Position numbers and translations under genes: made by a program | Notes under the pieces: generated by a model | Database searches by the model: none | What the model was told of the DNA's origin: nothing | The model's input: only the letters and a program-made list of their open reading frames with translations | Source of the DNA: SAR324 cluster bacterium | GTDB lineage: Bacteria > SAR324 > JACQKK01 | NCBI GenBank assembly: GCA_022572825.1 | Contig: JACZVE010000170.1 | Span: forward strand, 1 to 6,873 | Direction of reading: 5' to 3' | DNA: 6,873 bases | In this document: positions 1 to 5,193 of the stretch, one piece after another | How positions within the stretch are numbered: position 1 is the first letter of the stretch | How the letters are laid out: each line of letters starts with the position of its first letter

Positions 1-33
1 CACTTGTTCGATCAGTCTCTTGGCTGCAGCCAT
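1..33 (-). CDS. Start of an unidentified phage gene downstream of the capsid gene (partial)
   Basis: Eleven codons are visible before the window edge, reading MAAAKRLIEQV from an ATG at 33. An AGGAG-like ribosome binding site lies about 8 bases upstream on the minus strand, which supports this as a real start. It follows the capsid fragment in the same direction, 62 bases after the capsid stop. In HK97-type phages this place is often taken by a head-tail connector or a small structural gene, but 11 residues do not allow an assignment. Confidence 0.45.
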   Translation of the reverse strand, partial: MAAAKRLIEQV

Positions 34-57
34 ATCAGGCAGCTCCTATAAGGGCCA

Positions 58-75
58 CCGCCCTCGAAGGGGCGG
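58..75 (-). other. GC-rich hairpin between capsid gene and next gene
   Basis: CCGCCC (58-63) and GGGCGG (70-75) form a perfect 6-bp stem around a 6-base loop, in the short gap between the capsid stop and the next start on the minus strand. No T-run follows it in either direction, so it is not a classic intrinsic terminator. It could be an mRNA-processing or partial termination element limiting expression after the highly expressed capsid gene; that role is inferred. Confidence 0.3.
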
Positions 76-95
76 GGCTGTAGTCAGTCAATCAA

Positions 96-350
96 TCAGG
101 TTCTTTCGGCCAAGGTTACAAACGGGCTGTAGGTCGTAGTACCGTCGCGGGCAGCAACAGTATTGCCCCACCAAGGCTGACCACCCACCCGCATCTCAAA
201 GCGGAACGCGGTCATAAAGTAATCAAACCAGAGATGGATGCTGGTGTCTTGTCGAACGCCACCACCCTTGGTCAATGCCAAATACTGCTTCAGATTGACA
301 AAGAGGATGTCGCCCTGATCGCCAAGCGTCTCGAAGTGTCCCCGGCCCAA
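96..350 (-). CDS. HK97-family phage major capsid protein, C-terminal fragment
   Basis: About 84 residues of the C-terminal end of an HK97-fold major capsid protein, which forms the icosahedral phage head. The pattern is typical of the family: GDILFVNLKQYLAL (a strand leading into the A-domain), then SIHLWFD, TAFRF and MRVGGQPWW, ending in SPFVTLAERT. Full proteins of this family are usually about 280-400 residues, so roughly the first three quarters are absent. In this frame the reading is open only to a TAG at 354-356, and the capsid-like sequence stops at about 345-350. The apparent TTG start at 350 is not a real start. The fragment lies antisense to, and directly abuts, the truncated proC. 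Whether this is a prophage remnant or a chimeric join cannot be decided from the sequence. Confidence 0.8.
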   Translation of the reverse strand: MGRGHFETLGDQGDILFVNLKQYLALTKGGGVRQDTSIHLWFDYFMTAFRFEMRVGGQPWWGNTVAARDGTTTYSPFVTLAERT

Positions 351-356
351 ATTCTA

Positions 357-989
357 GACGATCGGGCAACGGCGCCGGTGGTGCTGCTGGCGGTAAAGCC
401 CCAATCCGCCCCGGCCCTGTTCGGTGAGCTCAAGCCGTTCCTGGCGCCCGGCCAGGTGGTGGTTTCGATCATGGCGGGGGTCACCATTGGTGCCGTGCAG
501 AGCGGGCTGGGCCACGAAGCGGTGGTGCGCGTAATGCCCAATACGCCGGCCCAGATCGGCCTGGGGATGAACGTATACTACGCCGCCCCGGCGGTCAGCG
601 CGGCGCAATTGCGCGGCGTGGAAGCCCTGTTGCAGGCCTCCGGCCAGGCGCTGGCCGTTGCGTCGGAAGACGCGATCGACGCGGCCACGGCCATCTCCGG
701 CAGCGGTCCAGCCTACGTGTTCTTTTTCGCCGAACACTGGATGCAAGCCGCGCTCAAGCTGGGTTTCACGGCGGATCAGGCCGAGCAATTGGTGCAGCAG
801 ACACTGACCGGTGCAACGGCACTGTGGAAACATCAGCGCGTACCGGTCGCCACGCTGCGCGAGCAGGTGACCTCCAAGGGCGGCACGACGGCCGCCGCGC
901 TGGAACACTTCCAACAGCGCGCCATTGGCCAACACCTCGAGGAAGGGATCGACCGTGCTTACCGGCGGGCCAAAGAGTTGGGACGGTGA
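357..989 (+). CDS. proC: Pyrroline-5-carboxylate reductase, N-terminally truncated
   Basis: ProC catalyses the last step of proline synthesis, NAD(P)H-dependent reduction of 1-pyrroline-5-carboxylate to proline, in the cytosol. About 210 residues remain. Counted from position 357 they show LLAVKPQ (10-16, end of the Rossmann domain), VMPNTP (59-64), SGSGPAY (114-120) and TSKGGTT (172-178), the last two in the all-helical dimerisation and substrate-binding domain. Family members are about 270 residues, so roughly the first 55-60, including the start and the glycine-rich dinucleotide-binding loop, are missing. The frame stays open upstream to an ATG at 234, but bases 234-350 are the antisense of a phage capsid gene and give no ProC-like sequence. 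As it stands the product could not bind cofactor. The C-terminal end (RAYRRAKELGR) looks proteobacterial. Confidence 0.88.
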   Translation, partial: DDRATAPVVLLAVKPQSAPALFGELKPFLAPGQVVVSIMAGVTIGAVQSGLGHEAVVRVMPNTPAQIGLGMNVYYAAPAVSAAQLRGVEALLQASGQALAVASEDAIDAATAISGSGPAYVFFFAEHWMQAALKLGFTADQAEQLVQQTLTGATALWKHQRVPVATLREQVTSKGGTTAAALEHFQQRAIGQHLEEGIDRAYRRAKELGR

Positions 990-1021
990 CGGCGTGCCGG
1001 CCACTCGCCGCAGCCTGATTT

Positions 1022-1047
1022 GCCAGGGCGCCCGCCTGGCGCGGGCA
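1022..1047 (+). terminator. Possible hairpin after proC
   Basis: Two overlapping inverted repeats sit about 33 bases after the proC stop: GCCAGG (1022-1027) with CCTGGC (1035-1040), and GCCCGC with GCGGGC around a CTGGC loop. Only one can form at a time. There is no T-run, so intrinsic termination would be weak. The position, between proC and an apparent new promoter, makes a transcript-end element plausible. Confidence 0.3.
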
Positions 1048-1059
1048 GGCGCGTCAAAA

Positions 1060-1087
1060 TTGGCGTATCACGAGCAGACAATATACG
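1060..1087 (+). promoter_or_regulatory. Possible sigma70-type promoter for the kinase gene
   Basis: TTGGCG at 1060-1065 and TATACG at 1082-1087 are separated by 16 bases, a fair match to -35 and -10 boxes. Transcription would begin near 1094, leaving only about 10 untranslated bases before the ATG at 1104. That short leader weakens the prediction. Confidence 0.3.
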
Positions 1088-1103
1088 GGCAGGCGTAAGA
1101 GCG

Positions 1104-2663
1104 ATGGCTCAAGGCGAGGAACGAGACAGCCGGTTACCGCGCATCGTGATGATCGACGACGAGATGTCCAACTTGCAGATCGTCAAGATCATCCTGGCTC
1201 GCGAGCACTTCGAATGCGATCTTCTGCTGTATGACGACGCCCGGCAAGCACTGGACTATCTGCGGCACAACGCCGTCGACCTCGTTCTGCTCGATCTGGC
1301 CATGCCGGAGGTCGATGGATTCGAGGTGCTGACGCGGCTGAAGGAATGGCCTTCTACGATGGAGATTCCGGTCATCTTTCTTTCCGCCTATCAGGAGACG
1401 GAGTATATCCTGAAGGCCTTTGCGATGGGCGCCATTGATTTCATCGGCAAACCGATCATTTCCCCTATCCTGACGGCGCGGATCCGTCACGTCATTCAAG
1501 CGCGCTCGTTGCAGAAGGAGTTGCAAAGGAGCAACAAGGAGTTGCTCGACACCAACCGGCTCAAGGACGAGTTGTTATCCATCTGCTCGCACGACCTTCG
1601 CGCACCCCTTTCCTCAATCGAGTTGATCTGCCAGTTTCTCAGCGACGCCGTCGCCGGTGAGTCAAGCCAGTCCATGCCGGAATTGATCAACCGTATCGTC
1701 AGCCAGTCGCGTGTGGCCCGGCGCCTTGTGGAGAATCTGTTGGACCTCAATCGCATTGAGGAAGGCCGGCTGCTGCCCACCTCGTCGTTTTTTCCAGTGG
1801 ACGAGCTGGTTCAAAGCTGTCTGGAGGACGAGGCACCCGCGCTTCAGGCGAGGGGCATCCAGTATCGCTCCACCCAGTCGCACCCGGGGCTGCTTTGCTA
1901 TGGCGATCGCGAAATGATCGCCCAGGTGCTGCACAATGTCCTCAACAACGCTTCCAAGCATGCGCACGCCTGTGTCTCTCTGGATTGCGTGCTGCGGGAG
2001 CACTCGCAAGCCAGTGGCGGAAGTCTGAGGATCACCATTGGCGACGACGGGCCGGGAATTCCCAGCGCCCGCCAGAAAAGTGTCTTCGAAAAATACGCCA
2101 AGCTGGAAACGCAGGGCAGTGGCAGCGGCCTGGGGCTTTATATCTCGAAACAAATTGTCGAGCTTCACCACGGCCGGATTTGGGCCGAATCCAATGGAAG
2201 ACGGGGAGCGGCGTTCGTCATTGAGCTCGCCAATATCTTCACGCCAGAGCAACTGCCCGAGCTGTCGGATTACCACCACAACAGGATTCTTATCGCCTCG
2301 TCATCCAGGAACACCGCTCAGGCATTGGAAGGCGTTCTGGTAGAAGGGGGGCTGATCCACGTGTCGCAGGCGCACACCTGCCCCGCGCTGGACGACGCGC
2401 TGCGGGGCCAGCCACCGGATATTGCGGTCGTGGACCTGCATTCGCCGCTTCTCGCGGAACATCGCATTCAGATCGGCAACCGCCCGCAGCTGCCGACGCA
2501 TTGGATTTTATATGGGCCGTCCGACCTGGCGCAGGGCTTTGCAGGGGAGAACAATCTGCGCTGCACCCACATGCCGGCACCACTCAATGCGCTGGTCTAT
2601 TTGCGGCACATTGAAAAATTGCTGCGCACTTGCGGAACATCCGGCACCGCCTTATGCGTTTAG
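1104..2663 (+). CDS. Soluble hybrid histidine kinase: receiver, HisKA, HATPase, degenerate receiver
   Basis: 519 residues from the ATG at 1104. Domains: an N-terminal receiver (about 12-132) with acidic pair D18/D19, phospho-acceptor D64, S94 and K116; a linker helix rich in Glu/Lys/Leu (134-157); a HisKA dimerisation domain with H163 in SHDLRAPL; and an HATPase domain with N box (LHNVLNN, N282), G1 box (GDDGPGIP, 313-320), F box (VFEKY) and G2 box (GSGLGLYIS). Residues about 393-510 resemble a second receiver that keeps D444 (VVDLHS), but the acidic pair is replaced by serines (S399/S400) and the usual Lys-Pro is not recognisable. No membrane segment or signal peptide is seen, so it should be cytosolic and probably takes its input through receiver phosphorylation or partner proteins. 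The frame is open back to a TTG at 1020, but receiver homology begins just after the ATG. Its likely partner is the regulator 97 bases downstream. The signal is unknown. Confidence 0.9.
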   Translation: MAQGEERDSRLPRIVMIDDEMSNLQIVKIILAREHFECDLLLYDDARQALDYLRHNAVDLVLLDLAMPEVDGFEVLTRLKEWPSTMEIPVIFLSAYQETEYILKAFAMGAIDFIGKPIISPILTARIRHVIQARSLQKELQRSNKELLDTNRLKDELLSICSHDLRAPLSSIELICQFLSDAVAGESSQSMPELINRIVSQSRVARRLVENLLDLNRIEEGRLLPTSSFFPVDELVQSCLEDEAPALQARGIQYRSTQSHPGLLCYGDREMIAQVLHNVLNNASKHAHACVSLDCVLREHSQASGGSLRITIGDDGPGIPSARQKSVFEKYAKLETQGSGSGLGLYISKQIVELHHGRIWAESNGRRGAAFVIELANIFTPEQLPELSDYHHNRILIASSSRNTAQALEGVLVEGGLIHVSQAHTCPALDDALRGQPPDIAVVDLHSPLLAEHRIQIGNRPQLPTHWILYGPSDLAQGFAGENNLRCTHMPAPLNALVYLRHIEKLLRTCGTSGTALCV

Positions 2664-2674
2664 GTATACGTAAA
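2659..2674. promoter_or_regulatory. Near-perfect 16-bp palindrome, possible operator
   Basis: TTTAGGTATACGTAAA is symmetric except for one pair (positions 5 and 12 of the element), centred on GTATAC. It is AT-rich within GC-rich surroundings. It overlaps the kinase stop codon and ends 86 bases before the regulator start, where an operator controlling the regulator could sit. No clear promoter boxes were recognised in the 97-base gap, so function is unproven. Confidence 0.25.
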
Positions 2675-2760
2675 TCCCAATTATCAGAATATCGTCGGAA
2701 CTGAGGCAGGGCGGCTGCTCGAATCCGCTCCGGTGAAACACAACCCAGCAAAGCGGGCAA

Positions 2761-3435
2761 ATGAGTTCGATGAAGCTACTTATCGTTGATGACGAGCAGG
2801 AAAATCGCAACGCGCTGACAAGCATATTCGAATCCGACTTCGAAGTGCATACAGCCGGCGATGGCCTGGCAGGCCTCCGTCTGGCCAGCGAAGTGCAGCC
2901 GGACCTGATTATCCTGGACATTATGATGCCCAGAATGGACGGATTTCAGGTCTGCCTCAGGCTTCGCCAGGACGAAAAGACCCGGCAGATTCCCATTATC
3001 TTTCTGACCTCAAAGACCGAACCGGAGACCGAAAGCTTCGGCCTGGAACTCGGGGCCGATGACTTCGTGGTCAAGCCCTTCAATAAGGAAGTGTTGAAGG
3101 CGCGCGTCAACAAGAGACTCGGCGTGCATGCCGACCGATCGGTCGGGGAAGTCACCGAACTGGGTGATTGCAAGGTATACTGGGAACGCCAGGAGGCCAC
3201 CAACGGAAATGAACACATTCCCCTCACCACGAAAGAGATCGGCCTGTTGCGGCTGTTCGTGGCCAACCGGGGCCGCCTGCTGACCCGCAACATGATTCTC
3301 GAGAAGATTTGGTCCGACACTTACATCACGGACCGCACCATCGACAGTCATATCAAGGAATTGCGCAGGAAGCTGCCGCCCATGGCCAAAATGCTGAAGA
3401 CGATCTACGGCAGTGGCTATCGTCTCGACCTGTGA
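2761..3435 (+). CDS. OmpR/PhoB-family response regulator
   Basis: 224 residues: an N-terminal receiver (about 4-122) and a C-terminal winged-helix DNA-binding domain (about 128-224). The receiver has acidic residues D10/D11, phospho-acceptor D53 in LDIMMP, T83 and K105 in VKPF, so it should be phosphorylated normally. The DNA-binding half shows LTTKEIGLLRLF, then RTIDSHIKELRRKL as the recognition-helix region, and IYGSGYRLDL as the closing wing hairpin. It lies 97 bases after the hybrid kinase on the same strand, making it the probable target of that kinase and a transcription factor for unknown genes. Ribosome binding sites are weak before both the ATG at 2761 and the in-frame ATG at 2770; the conserved receiver begins at the latter, so either start is possible. 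Confidence 0.92.
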   Translation: MSSMKLLIVDDEQENRNALTSIFESDFEVHTAGDGLAGLRLASEVQPDLIILDIMMPRMDGFQVCLRLRQDEKTRQIPIIFLTSKTEPETESFGLELGADDFVVKPFNKEVLKARVNKRLGVHADRSVGEVTELGDCKVYWERQEATNGNEHIPLTTKEIGLLRLFVANRGRLLTRNMILEKIWSDTYITDRTIDSHIKELRRKLPPMAKMLKTIYGSGYRLDL

Positions 3436-3625
3436 CGGCGACACCCCCGTGATTTGCCGCTCGGTCATCGGCCAGAGCGCTTCGCCAAAAGGTGATCGAT
3501 CCCCGGAGCGCACTGACGCACCCGGGTCGGAGCGCAGTGCAGCTTGGGGCACAATAGGTGTGGCGATGGGTGTGAAGCGATAGCGGTGCTGGAAAGATCG
3601 GACAGGACGCGCGCCAACGGTGATG
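3436..3625. other. Convergent spacer between response regulator and rpsU
   Basis: 190 bases with no supported gene. It contains a direct repeat CGGAGCGCA (3504-3512 and 3528-3536) and an inverted pair GCACTG (3510-3515) with CAGTGC (3535-3540). A bidirectional terminator would be expected between convergent genes, but no hairpin with a T-run was found. Confidence 0.5.
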
Positions 3626-3832
3626 TCAGCGCTCCATTCGTTCGCGTTCCCGGCGGGCTTCTTTCTTGCGGATCTTCTCCGCTTGGGCGCGCTTGAGTCG
3701 CTTGGCCAGGGAAGGCTTGATATTGAATTTACGGCGGCTCAGCTCTTTGAACAATCCCTCCTTGATCAACTTGCGCTTGAGGTCACGCATGGCGCGATCC
3801 ACCTGGTCGTTGGAAACCTTGACTTCAATCAT
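3626..3832 (-). CDS. rpsU: Small ribosomal subunit protein bS21
   Basis: 68 residues, the normal size for bS21, a small basic protein of the 30S platform near the 3' end of 16S rRNA that helps translation initiation. The sequence starts MIEVKVSNDQVDRAMRDLKR, keeps the family pattern of an N-terminal strand, a helix with RDLKRKL, then RRKFNIKPS, and finishes in a long Arg/Lys/Glu-rich helix. KPS after an aromatic-containing stretch is a bS21 hallmark. The Lys-rich, KxxVDRA-type form differs from the common gammaproteobacterial protein. It converges with the response regulator, their stops 190 bases apart, and diverges from pheS. An unusually long AGGAGGAGGA tract lies upstream of the ATG. Confidence 0.85.
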   Translation of the reverse strand: MIEVKVSNDQVDRAMRDLKRKLIKEGLFKELSRRKFNIKPSLAKRLKRAQAEKIRKKEARRERERMER

Positions 3833-3845
3833 TGGGCAGGGTCTC

Positions 3846-3855
3846 TCCTCCTCCT
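3846..3855 (-). promoter_or_regulatory. Extended Shine-Dalgarno tract of rpsU
   Basis: On the minus strand, AGGAGGAGGA contains three overlapping AGGA units and ends 13 bases before the rpsU ATG at 3832. This is a very strong match to the anti-Shine-Dalgarno sequence but at longer than usual spacing. No in-frame start codon lies closer to it, which supports the ATG at 3832. Confidence 0.6.
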
Positions 3856-3888
3856 AAGTCTTGATGATAGGCCTGTATCGCCGGTCCT

Positions 3889-3911
3889 TTGCCCTCATCT
3901 GGGATGGGCAA
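3889..3911 (-). promoter_or_regulatory. Hairpin in the rpsU leader
   Basis: TTGCC (3889-3893) pairs with GGCAA (3907-3911) and CATC (3896-3899) with GATG (3903-3906), with a two-base bulge and a three-base loop. It lies about 57 bases upstream of the rpsU start and could be part of its leader RNA or a protein-binding operator. No T-run follows it. A regulatory role is inferred only from position and symmetry. Confidence 0.3.
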
Positions 3912-4020
3912 GACAGCCTACCATTATTGGAGGTACACTCACAACCGTCTGCAGCCCCGCACCATCGCTGCGAGGGGTGACGGATTTGCCGTGCGCAAGC
4001 GCAGACGCGGTGGCCTGACG

Positions 4021-4158
4021 ATGCGTCCGGGCAGGTGGCGGCTGCCGCTGCCGGCAATTGCCTGCTGTATTTCAATTGGCTATATACTTGCGGTGCTTGC
4101 AACTCGCGTCTTCGCGTTCCGCTCACTGCTACCTTCGGCGGGCCGGTCAACGGCCTGA
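4021..4158 (+). CDS. Possible 45-codon membrane microprotein or leader ORF upstream of pheS
   Basis: A short frame from the ATG at 4021 to the TGA at 4156-4158, ending six bases before the pheS start. The peptide begins MRPGRWRLPLP and has one hydrophobic stretch (about residues 11-28, with two cysteines) flanked by arginines, consistent with one membrane helix. A moderate GGTGG-like site precedes it. pheS itself has little Shine-Dalgarno signal, so translational coupling from this frame is possible. It has only two Phe codons, so it is not an obvious PheM-type attenuation leader. A candidate promoter falls inside it, which argues against it. It may equally be a chance frame; no family recognised. 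Confidence 0.25.
   Translation: MRPGRWRLPLPAIACCISIGYILAVLATRVFAFRSLLPSAGRSTA
4058..4086 (+). promoter_or_regulatory. Possible sigma70-type promoter for pheST
   Basis: TTGCCT (4058-4063) and TATATA (4081-4086) are spaced by 17 bases in an AT-richer island upstream of pheS. Transcription would start near 4093, giving a leader of about 70 bases. The leader contains a short hairpin, GGCCG (4141-4145) with CGGCC (4151-4155), which could affect access to the pheS start. Confidence 0.4.
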
Positions 4159-4164
4159 TAGATC

Positions 4165-5193
4165 ATGAACATTCTGGAAGCCCTCCAGGCTCTGCAGCGC
4201 GATGGCATTGCGGCGCTGGAGGAAATCCGGGGGTCCGGGCAGCTTCCGCTCTGGTACCGCACCTATCTCGGCCGTAAGGGACGCCTTACCCAGCTGCTGC
4301 GCGGATTGGGAGACCTCTCCGCGGGGGAGCGGCCCCTGGCGGGTAAACGCGCCAACGAGGTCAAGGCGGCGCTGGAGGATGCCTTCCAGGCGCGCCAGGA
4401 GCACATCAAGGCGGCGGAGCTGGAGGTGGCGCTGTCCAGCGAGCAGGTGGACGTGACACTGCCGGGCCGTCCCATCGCGCCGGGCCACCTGCACCTGGTT
4501 ACGCGGACCCTGCGCCGCCTGCGCGAGATATTCGCCGAGATGGGTTTCCAGGTCTATGAGGCGCCGGAAGTGGAGACCGACGAGAACAACTTCGAGCTGC
4601 TCAACATCCCCGCCTATCATCCCGCCCGGGACATGTGGGACACGTTCTGGATCAGCGACGAGGTGGTGCTGCGCACGCACACGTCTCCCGGCCAGATCCG
4701 CTGCATGCGCGAGTCCCACCCGCATCCCATCCGCGTGATCCTGCCCGGCAAGTGTTATCGCTATGAGCAGGTCACGCCGCGCTCGGAGCATCAGTTCTTT
4801 CAGGTGGAAGGCTTGGCCGTCGGGCACAACATCCGCCTGACGGACCTGATCGGCACCATGCGGGAGTTTGCCGGCAAGATGTACGGCGAGGGAAGGAAAA
4901 TGCGCATCCGCGGCAGTTACTTCCCGTTCACCGAGCCTTCCATCGAGGTGGACATGGACTGCATCCTCTGCCGGAGCGAGGGCTGCCGGGTCTGCAAGTA
5001 CACCGGCTGGCTCGAAATTGCCGGCGCCGGCATGGTGCACCCCGTGGTGCTGCGCAATGGCGGCTACGACCCCGAGGAGTGGAGCGGTTTCGCCTTCGGC
5101 ATGGGTGTGGAGCGGCCGGCGATGCTCCAGCACGGCATCGAGGATATCCGCTACTTCTACGGCAACGACCTGCGCTTTCTCAGGCAGTTCTAA
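4165..5193 (+). CDS. pheS: Phenylalanine-tRNA ligase alpha subunit
   Basis: 342 residues, full length for PheS, the catalytic alpha subunit of the (alpha-beta)2 enzyme that charges tRNA-Phe with phenylalanine using ATP. Residues 1-90 are the N-terminal helical arm, including WYRTYLGRKGRLTQL. The class II core follows: ETDENNFELLNIP, THTSPGQIR, the motif 2 region with FFQVEGL (211-217), FPFTEPSIEVD, and motif 3 GMGVER (312-317) near the NDLRFLRQF end. An inserted CxxC-x4-CxxC group (C266, C269, C274, C277) lies before YTGWLEI, so a zinc knuckle is possible. This insertion and the GGYDPEEWSGFAFGMG ending recall Chloroflexota-type PheS and differ from the gammaproteobacterial type (recalled, not searched). 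The usual FHQVEGL reads FFQVEGL here. The ribosome binding site is weak. The stop TAA overlaps the pheT ATG by one base. Confidence 0.95.
   Translation: MNILEALQALQRDGIAALEEIRGSGQLPLWYRTYLGRKGRLTQLLRGLGDLSAGERPLAGKRANEVKAALEDAFQARQEHIKAAELEVALSSEQVDVTLPGRPIAPGHLHLVTRTLRRLREIFAEMGFQVYEAPEVETDENNFELLNIPAYHPARDMWDTFWISDEVVLRTHTSPGQIRCMRESHPHPIRVILPGKCYRYEQVTPRSEHQFFQVEGLAVGHNIRLTDLIGTMREFAGKMYGEGRKMRIRGSYFPFTEPSIEVDMDCILCRSEGCRVCKYTGWLEIAGAGMVHPVVLRNGGYDPEEWSGFAFGMGVERPAMLQHGIEDIRYFYGNDLRFLRQF

Noticed and set aside
1..350. A functional prophage
   Set aside because: Only the tail of one capsid gene and 11 codons of another are present; no integrase, attachment site or other phage module is seen.
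234..356. Extending proC upstream to the ATG at 234
   Set aside because: These codons are the antisense of a well-supported phage capsid fragment and contain no glycine-rich Rossmann motif or other ProC sequence.
354..1004. Long minus-strand frame opposite proC
   Set aside because: It is Arg/Gly/His-rich with no recognisable family and mirrors the codon pattern of the real gene; a shadow frame.
1020..1103. TTG start at 1020 for the hybrid kinase
   Set aside because: The extra 28 residues are Arg/Gly/Pro-rich, overlap a hairpin and promoter-like boxes, and precede a receiver that begins normally from the ATG at 1104.
2712..2735. TCGAATCC resembling a tRNA T-loop, possibly an attachment site
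   Set aside because: No matching T-stem, anticodon arm or acceptor stem surrounds it; the match is only a few bases.
3620..4018. Plus-strand frame covering rpsU
   Set aside because: It is antisense to the conserved bS21 gene and shows no family features of its own.
3833..4164. T-box riboswitch before pheS
   Set aside because: No T-box consensus or terminator/antiterminator pair was recognised in the leader.
4147..5133. Long minus-strand frame opposite pheS
   Set aside because: A GC-rich shadow of a fully conserved plus-strand gene.
5079..5192. Longer pheT beginning inside pheS
   Set aside because: The 38 extra residues are an out-of-frame reading of conserved pheS codons; the TAATG overlap at 5191-5195 gives the family start MALRVPLKWL.
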